DNA of 64,000 nucleotides from Pseudomonas sp. FP453. GTDB taxonomy: Bacteria; Pseudomonadota; Gammaproteobacteria; Pseudomonadales; Pseudomonadaceae. Position numbers and translations under genes: made by a program. The stretch is taken from contig NZ_CP117435.1 of NCBI RefSeq assembly GCF_030687495.1, positions 5,398,501 to 5,462,500 on the forward strand, written 5' to 3'. Of this stretch, positions 33,127 through 41,986 are shown piece by piece; the first letter of the stretch is position 1, and each line of letters starts with the position of its first letter. A model generated the notes under the pieces. It did no database searches. It worked only from the letters and a program-made list of their open reading frames with translations, and was not told the DNA's origin.

Positions 33127-35639
33127 CTACTTACGGGGTTTGATCCGCGCCGTCGCTTCGGCCACCAACGGATCATCCGGCCAATAATGCTTCGGATACC
33201 GCCCCTTCAGATCCTTCTTCACCTCGGCGTAGGTACTGCGCCAGAAGTTCGCCAGATCCTGGGTCACCTGCACCGGCCTGCGCGCCGGGGACAGCAGGTG
33301 CAACTTGACCACCTGGCGCCCGCCGGCAATGCGCGGTGTGTCCGCCAGGCCGAACAATTCCTGCAGGCGCACCGCCAGGATCGGCGGCTGTTCGCTGTAG
33401 TCCAGGCGCACCGACGAGCCCGACGGCACTTTCACATGCTGCGGCGCCAGTTCGTCGAGACGCTGGGGCAGCGGCCAGGGCAACAGGTTGTGCAGGAAGC
33501 TGGAAATATCCAGGTTGGCGAAATGGCTCAGGCGCGAAACTTTGCCCAGGTAAGGCATCAACCAGTGTTCGAGGCCGGCGAGCAAGGCGCTGTCGCTGAT
33601 GTCAGGCCATTCGCTGGTTTTGCCGGCATCGAGGTGGCGCAGCAGCATGACGCGGGCTTGCCACTGGCGCAGCTCGGGCGTCCATGGCAGCAATTCCAGG
33701 CCTTTGCGCCGCACCAGGTTGACCAGCGCCTGGCTGCGGGCGGCTTCGTCGAGGCCGGTGAGGGGTTCACGGCTGAGTACCAGCTCGCCGACTTTGCGCT
33801 GGCGTTCGGCACGCAGCACGCCTTCGCGCTCGTCCCAGTCGAGCTGGTCGACGTTGCGCACCTGCTCGGCGAGCACCGTGTCGAACAGCGCCGGATCAAA
33901 GTCCGCCGCGAGGTAGATGCGTTCTTCGCGCTGGCCCTGTCGGCTGCCAAGGTCGGCAATCACCAGCCACGCTTGTTTCATCAGGCTGTCGGCTTCGGCG
34001 AACAGCGCCGCGCGGCCGTTGGCCAGACGGTATTCGGCGCCACCGGGACGACGCTGCTGAGCGACGCGATCCGGGTAGGCCAGCGCCAGCAAGGCGCCGA
34101 GCCAGCGCGGGTGATCGGGGTCGGCCACCGGTTGCGTGGCCTTGCCCCTTAAATAGCCACGGTATTGCCGCGCCAATTGCTTGGCCCGCTGCACGCCGCC
34201 TTGGCTGCCACGGGCGCGCTCTTCGCCGGACAGCAACGCCAGACGACTGTGCAAATCCGCGCCGCCGCCGCGCAAGATATCGCGCTCGCCCAGCAGCGCC
34301 GCGACGTCACATGCTGTGGTCGCCAGCCCCAGATCCTGCCCGCGTAGCAGCAGATGGGCGATGCGCGGATGGGCCGGCAGCTCGGCCATTTTCTGCCCGT
34401 GGGCGGTGAGTTTGTCATCATTCAAGGCGCCAAGGCGCACCAGCAGATCCTGGGCCTGGGCGTACGCGGCGGTGGGCGGCACATCCAGCCACACCAGTTG
34501 CGTGGGCGTGACGCCCCAGCGCGCCAGTTGCAAGGCCAGGCCGGCCAGGTCGGCGGCGAGGATTTCCGCGCTGCCGTAAGCAGCGAGGCCTTCATGCTGG
34601 TCTTCGGACCACAACCGGTAACACACCCCCGGGCTCCAGGCGCCCGGCCCGACCGGCACGCTGGGTCGCACTGGCGCGGGAGATGCGCTGGGTGTCGAGG
34701 CGGGTCATGCCGCTGCCGGGGTCGAAACGCGGCACCCGCGCCAACCCGGCGTCGATCACCACGCGCACGCCGTTGATGGTCAGGCAGGCTGGTCTCGGCG
34801 ATGTTGGTAGCCAGTACCACTTTGCGTTTGCCGGCAGGTGCCGGGTCGATGGCGGCGCGCTGGGCGTTGAGGTCGAGCTCGCCGTGCAGCGGGCATAACA
34901 GCACGTCGGTGCGTTCACCGAGGGCGTCAGCCAGTTGTTGGTTGACCCGACGAATCTCCGCCTGACCCGGTAGGAAAACCAGCACGCTGCCGGTCTCGTC
35001 ATGCAGTGCTTCAAGGATGGTCTGCACCAGGCGCGGTTCGATAAATTCTCCGGCCTGGTACGGCCGCCCCCAGCGCATCTGCACCGGGAACATGCGCCCT
35101 TCGCTGCGCAGGATCGGCGCGTCGTCGAGCAAGCCGGACAGGCGCTCGCCTTCAAGGGTGGCGGACATCAGCAGGATTTTCAGCGGCTGCTCGTCGCGAA
35201 ACAGGTCGCGGCCGTTGAGGCTCAGGGCCAGTGCGAGGTCGGCGTCGAGGCTGCGTTCGTGGAACTCGTCGAAGATCAGCAGGCCCACGCCGTCCAGCGC
35301 CGGGTCGTCCTGCAAGCGGCGGGTGAGGATGCCTTCGGTGACCACTTCGATGCGGGTGTTGGGGCCGACCTTGCTGTCGAGACGGATGCGATAGCCGACG
35401 GTTTCGCCAACCTTTTCCCCCAGTTCGCTGGCCAGCCGTTCGGCAGCGGCGCGGGCGGCGAGGCGACGGGGTTCGAGCATCAGGATGGTTTGCCCGGCCA
35501 GCCACGGCTCATTCAATAAGGCCAACGGCACGCGGGTGGTTTTACCGGCACCGGGCGGTGCTTCCAGCACGGCTTCATGGCGATTCGCCAAGGCGTCACG
35601 CAGGGCGGGTAAAACATCATCGATCGGCAACGAATTCAT
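33127..35639 (-). pseudogene. hrpB: ATP-dependent helicase HrpB, frame broken twice as read
   Basis: A DExH-box helicase. The N-terminal part has EAPPGAGKTTRVPLALL, DEFHERS and SATLE; the middle resumes in another frame with [18 protein letters not shown] and [13 protein letters not shown], and the C-terminal part in a third frame from [10 protein letters not shown] to the end. The breaks are a duplicated CAGG at 34781-34788 (four extra bases) and one extra C in the run at 34626-34630. Without these five bases the gene gives 835 residues, the normal length. HrpB is not essential, so a real pseudogene is possible, but a sequence error is as likely. Confidence 0.9.
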
Positions 35640-35738
35640 ACTGGCTCCAAAGCAGAGCGGCGAGTATAACGGCGAACGGCCGAGTGCCGGTGACGGTCTC
35701 AGAAACGCCGCCCACTTCAATTGTGAATGCAATCAAAG

Positions 35739-35825
35739 GTGGGAGCTGGCTTGCCTGCGATGGCGGTGGGTCAGCCAGCCAATCTGGCACAGATACACCG
35801 CTATCGCAGGCAAGCCAGCTCCCAC
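35739..35825. repeat. REP inverted pair (REPIN)
   Basis: Standard outward-facing pair in the divergent gap between hrpB and the lipoprotein gene, so here it lies upstream of two genes rather than behind them. Confidence 0.95.
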
Positions 35826-35893
35826 ATTGGATCGGCGTCGTTCAGCAGATCTGGCTTATAGTCACTTTCAATATATGTTCAGGAGATTCCCCC

Positions 35894-36313
35894 ATGCGTA
35901 TCGCTTCCCGTGTCATCGGCGGTGTCCTCGCCGTCACCCTGCTGAGCCAATTGACGGCCTGCGGTTCGATCTTCTACCCGGACCGCCGTGGCCAGATTGA
36001 TGGCAAGATCGACCCGACGATTGCCGTGCTCGACGCCGTGGGCCTGTTGTTCTACGTGATCCCTGGCCTGATCGCCTTTGGCGTGGACTTCGCCACCGGT
36101 GCGATCTACTTCGAACCGGGCAAGACCGCGCAAGTGTCTCCAGAGAAACTCCACGAAGCCATCGGCGCCGACGGCAAGGTCGATACCGCCAAGCTGCAAA
36201 CCATCATCCAGAAAGAAACCGGCCACACCTTGCCGCTGGACGACCCGCGCATGATCCAGTTCAAGGGCAGCGTGCAACAACTCGCCTCCCTCGGCCTGCA
36301 ACCCGCCGCCTAA
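35894..36313 (+). CDS. Small lipoprotein, YceK-like
   Basis: A 139-residue protein with a signal peptide and lipobox (LSQLTACGS, Cys23). After it comes a YPDRRGQIDGKIDPTIAVLD segment and a hydrophobic stretch (LLFYVIPGLIAFGVDFATGA), then a hydrophilic C-terminus. The arrangement resembles YceK/YidQ lipoproteins, function unknown. AGGAG lies seven to eight bases before the ATG, which fixes the start. It precedes the cation-efflux gene by 15 bases. Confidence 0.85.
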   Translation: MRIASRVIGGVLAVTLLSQLTACGSIFYPDRRGQIDGKIDPTIAVLDAVGLLFYVIPGLIAFGVDFATGAIYFEPGKTAQVSPEKLHEAIGADGKVDTAKLQTIIQKETGHTLPLDDPRMIQFKGSVQQLASLGLQPAA

Positions 36314-36328
36314 GGATTCGACCCGCCT

Positions 36329-37222
36329 ATGACCAGCAGCCCCGAACACGCCAGGCTCCTGCGCCTGGCCACCCGCGCGTCGGTCGGCGTGGCCTGTGCG
36401 CTGATTATCACCAAGGCCATCGCCTGGTGGCTCAGCGGCTCGGTGAGCATGCTCGCCGGGTTGACCGACTCGCTGCTGGACGGCGTCACCTCGCTGCTGA
36501 ATCTGATCGCCGTGCATTACGCCCTGCGCCCGGCCGATGATGATCACCGTTACGGCCACGGCAAGGCGGAATCCCTGGCGGGCATGGCCCAGGCGCTGTT
36601 TATCGGCGGCAGTGCGGTGTTGATCGCGCTGCAAGCTTATGAGCGCTTGCAACACCCGGAACCGGTTGGCGCGCCGTGGCTGAGCATTGGCGTGATCATT
36701 TTTTCGCTGGTGCTGACCGTGGCCTTGCTGATGCTGCAGCACCGGGTGGTCCGCGAAACCGGCTCGAATGCGGTGCGGGCTGACTCGCTGCACTATCGCT
36801 CGGACTTGCTGCTCAACGGCAGCATCCTGGTGGCGCTGGTGATTGCCGGCCTGGGCTTTCATCAGGTGGATGCGTGGTTCGGCCTGGGCATCGCCGCCTA
36901 CATTTTGTGGAGTGCGATCCAGATCGCCCGGGAAAGCTTTGCGGTGTTGATGGATGAAGAGCTGCCGGCGGACGTGAGTCAGCACATGCTGGAACTGGCC
37001 CGCAGCGTACCGGGCGTGCTCGGCGCCCATGACTTGCGCACGCGCATCTCGGGCAACCACTGGTTTGTGCAGTTGCACCTGGAGCTGCCGGGGGAGTTGA
37101 CGCTGTCGGTGGCCCACGCCATCAGCGACCAGGCCGCCGACGCGATCCATAACGCCTACCCGCGTGCCGAAGTGCTGGTGCACGCCGACCCGCGGGAAGT
37201 GGTCACAGGCAATAAAGCCTAG
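36329..37222 (+). CDS. fieF: Cation diffusion facilitator (FieF-like)
   Basis: A 297-residue inner-membrane antiporter exporting divalent metal (Fe, Zn, Cd or similar) against protons. Metal-site motifs are LTDSLLDGVTSLLNLIAVHY and HRYGHGKAESLAG in the first half, and ADSLHYRSDLLLNG in the second; a cytoplasmic C-terminal domain follows (GAHDLRTRISGNHWFVQLHLE). Metal preference cannot be fixed by eye; the symbol reflects similarity. The stop shares CTAG with the stop of the convergent DUF6515 gene. Confidence 0.92.
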   Translation: MTSSPEHARLLRLATRASVGVACALIITKAIAWWLSGSVSMLAGLTDSLLDGVTSLLNLIAVHYALRPADDDHRYGHGKAESLAGMAQALFIGGSAVLIALQAYERLQHPEPVGAPWLSIGVIIFSLVLTVALLMLQHRVVRETGSNAVRADSLHYRSDLLLNGSILVALVIAGLGFHQVDAWFGLGIAAYILWSAIQIARESFAVLMDEELPADVSQHMLELARSVPGVLGAHDLRTRISGNHWFVQLHLELPGELTLSVAHAISDQAADAIHNAYPRAEVLVHADPREVVTGNKA

Positions 37223-38295
37223 TACTGCACCTGATACCCGCGACTGCTCAGGCAGTTGCCCTGGGCCTGGCGGTAGGTTTGCACCACCGCCGGGTCGGGG
37301 GCATAGGTGACTTGTTGCGGGTCGAAGCCACTTTGCTGCACGGCCCAGCGATAACAGTCATAACCGTCCTGCTGCACCTGGGCTGGTGACTGGCCGTTGG
37401 CGGGATAGGCCACCACGTCGTAGCCATTCCCCTGCGGCGCCGGTTGTGGCGCGGGCACTTGCGTGGGCGGTTGCACCACCACGTACTGTTGGGAGCTGCT
37501 TTCGTAGGTGTAATAGGCACCGGCCGCGAGGAAGAACAGCGCGCTGCCCACCCACACTTCCCGCGCGTAGTCCGGCAGGTATTGCACGCGGATGCCGTAC
37601 GGTGGCGTCACCACCACATAACGCGGGCCCTGCGGGCGATACCAGTAGCCTCCGGAGAAGAAGTAATCCTGGCCACGGTAAGGCACGCGGTAGTTGCGGT
37701 CGGGGAAGCGGTCGATCACGTACCCAGGGCGATGCTGCGGGCCGGGCCCCCAGCCATTGCCGTGGCCGTCGGGACGGCCTGGCCAGCGGTTGTCGCCAGG
37801 GCGGTTATTGTTGTAGCCGCCGCCGTTGTTGCCTGGACGCGAGCCGGGGCCGCCGGCTTCCCAATGTTGGTTGCCGTCGTTGCGGCGGGGGATGTCGCGG
37901 TAGTAGCCCTGGCGCGGTTCCTGGGTCTGGCGCACGGTGTCGGGGCGGCTCTGGATCGGCAGGTTGTTCGACGGCTGCGGTTGCACGGGCCGACTCGGCT
38001 CATTGCCCGGCTGACGCCCTTGCCAATGGTCGTTCTGGCCACTGCGCTGTTCGACATGCTGATTTTGCGGGCGAGGCTGATTGTTCTCTGGCCGTGGCTG
38101 ATTATTTTCCGGCCGTGGCGTGTTGTTCTGCGGGCGTGGCTGTTCATTGCCCTGCTGGCGGCCGCCGCCCTGGCCGCGCTCATGCTGACCCCCGCCTTCA
38201 GGGCGTGGTGTGTTATCACGCTCGTCGGCCAGCGCTTGCGCGCCAACGGTGACCATCAGCAAACCTACACCTGTCAAACGCCAGATGCGCTTCAT
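37219..38295 (-). CDS. DUF6515-type exported protein with a PRPENNQ-rich region
   Basis: A 358-residue secreted protein: signal peptide (MKRIWRLTGVGLLMVTVGAQ, cleaved near ALA), a low-complexity region of repeated PRPxNNQ units and many Gln/Arg/Gly residues (about 30-190), then a conserved domain (PGYVIDRFPDRNYRVPYRG and YFFSGGYWYRPQG), a membrane-like helix and a C-terminal Cys-containing domain (YDCYRWAVQQSGFDP, NCLSSRGYQVQY). The second half matches the DUF6515 layout. Function unknown, probably envelope-associated. The GTGAGGAAT before the ATG serves as the ribosome site. Confidence 0.85.
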   Translation of the reverse strand: MKRIWRLTGVGLLMVTVGAQALADERDNTPRPEGGGQHERGQGGGRQQGNEQPRPQNNTPRPENNQPRPENNQPRPQNQHVEQRSGQNDHWQGRQPGNEPSRPVQPQPSNNLPIQSRPDTVRQTQEPRQGYYRDIPRRNDGNQHWEAGGPGSRPGNNGGGYNNNRPGDNRWPGRPDGHGNGWGPGPQHRPGYVIDRFPDRNYRVPYRGQDYFFSGGYWYRPQGPRYVVVTPPYGIRVQYLPDYAREVWVGSALFFLAAGAYYTYESSSQQYVVVQPPTQVPAPQPAPQGNGYDVVAYPANGQSPAQVQQDGYDCYRWAVQQSGFDPQQVTYAPDPAVVQTYRQAQGNCLSSRGYQVQY

Positions 38296-38400
38296 GCTAT
38301 TCCTCACTGCGGATTAGGGCCTGTCCATGAGACTGGAAAAGCACGGCCCGGTTCTCGGACAGGTTATCAGTCACGAGAAACATTTTCGCAGGCAAAAGAA

Positions 38401-38426
38401 AAGGGGTGACCCGTCGGCCACCCCTT
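38401..38426 (-). terminator. Minus-strand terminator without a known gene in front
   Basis: AAGGGGTG and CACCCCTT form an eight-base stem with a further CC/GG pairing inside. On the minus strand it is followed by TTTTCTTTT, which makes a good rho-independent terminator. The nearest gene upstream on that strand would have to begin within 38427-38711. Confidence 0.75.
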
Positions 38427-38711
38427 GAGAACTTCGTCCGTGCTCAACGCTTTTGACGTTGGCTCACCTCACGCCGTCTTGTGGACAGTGTGCAGCCTGG
38501 AGGCCGGCTCAACCCTGCTGGGGCGGCGGCCGCAGCGCACCTGATTGGGCGGGCTGCTGTGGACTGTTTGTCCAGGCGGTGATTCTGTTGATAAAGATAC
38601 CCGCCAGCGCCCGGCAGATGATTGCGAAGATTGCGTCAATAAACAGTGCTTGCGCAATTTTTAACCCTTCATAGATAATTCACCGCAATAGTTACGACAA
38701 AGGCCAACCCA
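38427..38711 (-). other. Intergenic region, possible minus-strand small RNA or small ORF
   Basis: No annotated-type gene lies here. On the minus strand the terminator at 38401-38426 is preceded by a small hairpin (CAACG / CGTTG, 38447-38463) and by an open frame without a normal start codon whose translation has a hydrophobic stretch (IAQALFIDAIFAIICRALAG) and a Pro/Gln-rich end stopping near 38520. The Lrp-family promoter for the gene at 38712 must also be in this gap. Evidence is suggestive only. Confidence 0.35.
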
Positions 38712-39191
38712 ATGAGCAAGCTTGACCGATACGACCTGAGTATTTTGGCGGAATTGCAGCGTGACGCGCGGATCTCCAACCAGGAGTTGGCCGAACGCAT
38801 CGGCTTGTCGCCATCGCCGTGCTCGCGCCGGGTCAAGCAGTTGGAAGACGACGGCTACATCGCCCGCCAGGTCGCCCTGCTCGACCGCAAGATGCTGGGC
38901 CTGAGCCTCACCGCCTATGTGCTGATCGGCATGGACCGGCACACACCGGAGCGTTTCGAGAACTTCGAAGCAGCGATCCGCACGCTGCCCCAGGTGCTGG
39001 AATGCAGTTTGGTCACCGGGATGGATGCCGACTATCAGTTGAAGGTGGTGGTGCCGGATATGGATCACTATCAGAAGCTGCTGCTGGGGCATCTCACGCG
39101 CATTGATGGCGTGACCAGCGTGCGGTCGAGCTTTGTACTCAACCAAGTACTCAACAGCACCGAACTCCCCCTGACCCACCTGCGCACTTAA
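38712..39191 (+). CDS. Lrp/AsnC-family regulator
   Basis: A 159-residue regulator with the helix-turn-helix DARISNQELAERIGLSPSPC and a C-terminal RAM domain (ECSLVTGMDADYQLKVVV). The target is unknown: its direct neighbours are a DUF6515 gene and DUF2788, neither an obvious Lrp target, so it may act elsewhere. Length and start are typical of the family. Confidence 0.92.
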   Translation: MSKLDRYDLSILAELQRDARISNQELAERIGLSPSPCSRRVKQLEDDGYIARQVALLDRKMLGLSLTAYVLIGMDRHTPERFENFEAAIRTLPQVLECSLVTGMDADYQLKVVVPDMDHYQKLLLGHLTRIDGVTSVRSSFVLNQVLNSTELPLTHLRT

Positions 39192-39224
39192 GATCAATAG
39201 CGATCAACTGTGGGAGCTGGCTAG

Positions 39225-39311
39225 TGTGGGAGCCGGGCTTGCCCGCGATGCAGGCACCTCGGTGTATCAGTGATACCGAGGTGATGCTATCGCAGGCAAG
39301 CCAGCTCCCAC
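39225..39311. repeat. REP inverted pair (REPIN), long-loop subtype
   Basis: Starts with the variant GTGGGAGCCGGGCTTGCCCG and ends with GCAAGCCAGCTCCCAC. The loop contains its own hairpin (CACCTCGGT / ACCGAGGTG), also found in the REPIN at 55944-56026. A truncated REP head precedes it at 39210-39224. Confidence 0.93.
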
Positions 39312-39395
39312 ATTTGGATAGTGCTTCGACTCAAGTCAATGTTGCGTCTGTAACGCTGCCGTATACTTGCCCGCCTGCCCTGTCGGAAGCCCCCC

Positions 39396-39614
39396 ATGAA
39401 CAACATCGACCCCGCCCTTTTCGAAGAATGGATGATGACCGGCCTGGTCACCCTCCTGATCATTTTCATGGGCTTTATCGTCTGGGACCTGGCGAAGAAG
39501 TCCAAGGCCGGGCGCTTTGGCTCGTTCATCCTGTTCTTCGTACTGGGCCTGGGTGTGGCCGCGTTCATCATCAAGAGCGTGGTGATCGGCCTGATCGAGT
39601 CCGGTGCCCTATAG
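39396..39614 (+). CDS. DUF2788 membrane protein
   Basis: A 72-residue protein with two hydrophobic helices ([20 protein letters not shown] and [20 protein letters not shown]) separated by KKSKAGRFG. It matches the DUF2788 family found in Pseudomonas and relatives, function unknown. The stop overlaps the end of the convergent rluE gene by six bases. Confidence 0.9.
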   Translation: MNNIDPALFEEWMMTGLVTLLIIFMGFIVWDLAKKSKAGRFGSFILFFVLGLGVAAFIIKSVVIGLIESGAL

Positions 39615-40244
39615 GCGCGCCGGCACTTCCTTCCACTGGCCTTGATCCAGGCCGTCGATCGTCCAGTCGCCAATGCGCACACGCACCAGGCGCAACGTGG
39701 GCAAGCCTACTGCCGCCGTCATACGCCGAACCTGGCGGTTGCGCCCTTCGCGAATCACCAATTCCAGCCACGACGTGGGCACGCTTTTGCGAAAGCGCAC
39801 CGGCGGATTACGTGGCCACAGTTCGGGCTCGGCCAACTGCCGGGCCTCGGCCGGCAGGGTCATGCCGTCGTTGAGTTCCACACCGGCACGCAGGCGTTGC
39901 AGTTGTTCTTCGCTTGGTTCGCCTTCCACCTGAACCCAGTAGGTTTTCGCCAGCTTGTGCTTGGGGTCGGCAATCCGCGCCTGCAACTGGCCATCGTTGG
40001 TCAGCAGCAGCAAACCTTCGCTGTCACGGTCCAGGCGGCCTGCCGGATAGATGCCGGGGATGTCGATAAAATCCTTGAGGGTCGCGCGCCCGCCTTCGTC
40101 GCTGAACTGGGTCAGCACGTCGAAGGGCTTGTTGAACAGGATCAGCTTCGGCTCGGCCGGCGGCGCCTTGGCAACGCGACGTGCGGCGGAATACGGGGGC
40201 TTCACGCCAGGGCGGCGCGAATCGGGACGGGTGGGACGGGACAT
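39609..40244 (-). CDS. rluE: 23S rRNA pseudouridine synthase, RluE type
   Basis: A 211-residue RsuA/RluB/E/F-family enzyme; RluE makes pseudouridine 2457 in 23S rRNA. The catalytic motif is [19 protein letters not shown] with the Asp in GRLDRD, plus KTYWVQVEG and the C-terminal [10 protein letters not shown]. The absence of an N-terminal S4 domain fits RluE. The start is placed at [13 protein letters not shown]; 11 codons upstream are open. Confidence 0.9.
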   Translation of the reverse strand: MSRPTRPDSRRPGVKPPYSAARRVAKAPPAEPKLILFNKPFDVLTQFSDEGGRATLKDFIDIPGIYPAGRLDRDSEGLLLLTNDGQLQARIADPKHKLAKTYWVQVEGEPSEEQLQRLRAGVELNDGMTLPAEARQLAEPELWPRNPPVRFRKSVPTSWLELVIREGRNRQVRRMTAAVGLPTLRLVRVRIGDWTIDGLDQGQWKEVPARL

Positions 40245-40315
40245 GGCTTCGGTACATCTAACGGTCAGGACCGACAATGCTAGTGGCCTGACCGTTAAAT
40301 GACCATCCCAACCGC

Positions 40316-41788
40316 TTAGCGGAACGGCGGCTCGTCGAAGCTGCGCAGTTTGCGCGAGTGCAGCGAGTTGAGTTCGGTGCGCAGCAGATCCACCGCCTCG
40401 ATGCCGATCTTCAAGTGCTGGCTCACCGCACGTTCATAGAACGCGTTGGCCGAACCCGGCAGCTTGATCTCGCTGTGCAGCGGTTTGTCCGAGACACACA
40501 ACAACGTGCCATACGGCACCCGCAAGCGATAACCCTGGGCAGCGATGGTGCCACTTTCCATGTCCACCGCCACGGCGCGGGACAGGTTGATCAACGGCCG
40601 TTCCTGGGCCCAGCGCAGTTCCCAGTTCCGGTCGTCGTAGGTCAGCACGGTGCCGGTGCGCAGGCGTTTTTTCAGCTCTTCGCCTTTTTCGCCGGTGACG
40701 TTGGCGGCCGCTTGCTGCAAGGCCATCTGCACTTCGGCCAGGGCCGGGATCGGGATGTTCGGCGGCACTACACGGTCGAGAATCCCGTCGCGGCGCATAT
40801 AGGCGTGTGCCAATACGTAGTCACCGATGGTCTGGGATTGGCGCAGGCCGCCGCAGTGGCCGATCATCAGCCAGCAATGCGGACGCAGCACCGCCAAGTG
40901 ATCGGTGATGTTCTTCGCGTTGGACGGGCCCACACCGATGTTCACCAGGGTCACGCCGTGGCCGTCGCTGGCCTGCAAGTGATAGGCCGGCATCTGGTAG
41001 CGGTGCCAGACCACGCCCGCCGCAATCGCCGACGCTTCGCCGTGGTCCATGCTCTTGTCGATCACCACGTTGCCCGGCAGCACCATGCGGATAAAACGCG
41101 GGTCGCTGCGCAGTTGCTCCAGGCCATGCAGGATGAACTGGTCCACGTAGCGGTGGTAGTTGGTCAGCAGGATCCACGGCTGCACATGGCGCCAGTCGCT
41201 GCCGGTGTAGTGCACCAGGCGGCGCAGGGAAAAATCCACGCGGGCTGCATCGAACAGCGCCAGGGGCAGCGGGTCGGTGTTTTCCCAGTCGTAGAGGCCG
41301 TCGGCGATGCCATCGGTGGCGGCCGACAGGTCGGTGCTCGGGAACACACGGGCGAGGGTCGCGGCGGTCACGCCGGAGCCAGCCAGTTCGTCGCCCTGCT
41401 CCACCACGTAGGGGTACGGGATGTTCTGCTGGCTGACGCCCACTTCCACCGTCACGGTGAAGTCGTGCATCAGCGGCACCAGTTGCTCCAGCAGGTACTT
41501 ACGGAACGCGGCGGGATGGGTGACGGTGACGCTGTAGGTCCCCGGCAACTGGACCTTGGCGTATGCCCGGGTGGTCTGTGGGACTTCGCCGTGGCAGTGG
41601 TAGGTCAGGCGCAGTTCCGGGTAGCGAAACAGCGCGCGTTGTTCGGCGTCGGGTTCGACGCGGTCTTTGAGGTATTGCTTGAGGGCTTGGTTGAGTGCGC
41701 CGGTAGCACGCTCATGCAGAGCCGCCAGCCGGTCCACGGCTTCTTCGGCGGATTGAACGACAACAAAAGCTTCGGTCACGGTAAGCAT
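40316..41788 (-). CDS. amn: AMP nucleosidase
   Basis: A 490-residue enzyme that splits AMP into adenine and ribose 5-phosphate. It has the long N-terminal domain seen in Amn ([20 protein letters not shown]) and a C-terminal nucleoside-phosphorylase-like domain with [32 protein letters not shown] and the purine-site [15 protein letters not shown]. Length fits E. coli Amn (484). The start at 41788 gives [25 protein letters not shown] N-terminus; 26 further codons are open upstream. Confidence 0.94.
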   Translation of the reverse strand: MLTVTEAFVVVQSAEEAVDRLAALHERATGALNQALKQYLKDRVEPDAEQRALFRYPELRLTYHCHGEVPQTTRAYAKVQLPGTYSVTVTHPAAFRKYLLEQLVPLMHDFTVTVEVGVSQQNIPYPYVVEQGDELAGSGVTAATLARVFPSTDLSAATDGIADGLYDWENTDPLPLALFDAARVDFSLRRLVHYTGSDWRHVQPWILLTNYHRYVDQFILHGLEQLRSDPRFIRMVLPGNVVIDKSMDHGEASAIAAGVVWHRYQMPAYHLQASDGHGVTLVNIGVGPSNAKNITDHLAVLRPHCWLMIGHCGGLRQSQTIGDYVLAHAYMRRDGILDRVVPPNIPIPALAEVQMALQQAAANVTGEKGEELKKRLRTGTVLTYDDRNWELRWAQERPLINLSRAVAVDMESGTIAAQGYRLRVPYGTLLCVSDKPLHSEIKLPGSANAFYERAVSQHLKIGIEAVDLLRTELNSLHSRKLRSFDEPPFR

Positions 41789-41882
41789 CCTGTGTTCTGA
41801 CGTGCAGGCCTTTATCTTGCCTGTATCCCTGTCAGACGCAAACTTTGAATTGGAGTGCCCTCTCAAGATGGGTGCAATCCCT

Positions 41883-41970
41883 GTGGGAGCTGGCTTGCCT
41901 GCGATAGCGGTGGGTCAATCAGCAATAATGTGAGTGATGGACCGCTATCGCAGGCAAGCCAGCTCCCACA
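41883..41970. repeat. REP inverted pair (REPIN)
   Basis: Standard outward-facing pair between amn and the AidB-like gene. Confidence 0.95.
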
Positions 41971-41986
41971 TTTTGATCGAGTGTAG

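Noticed and set aside
38453..38674. Plus-strand 73-codon frame before the Lrp gene
   Set aside because: No ribosome site, unlikely composition (Trp/Cys/Ala clusters), and the terminator polarity in this gap points to the minus strand.
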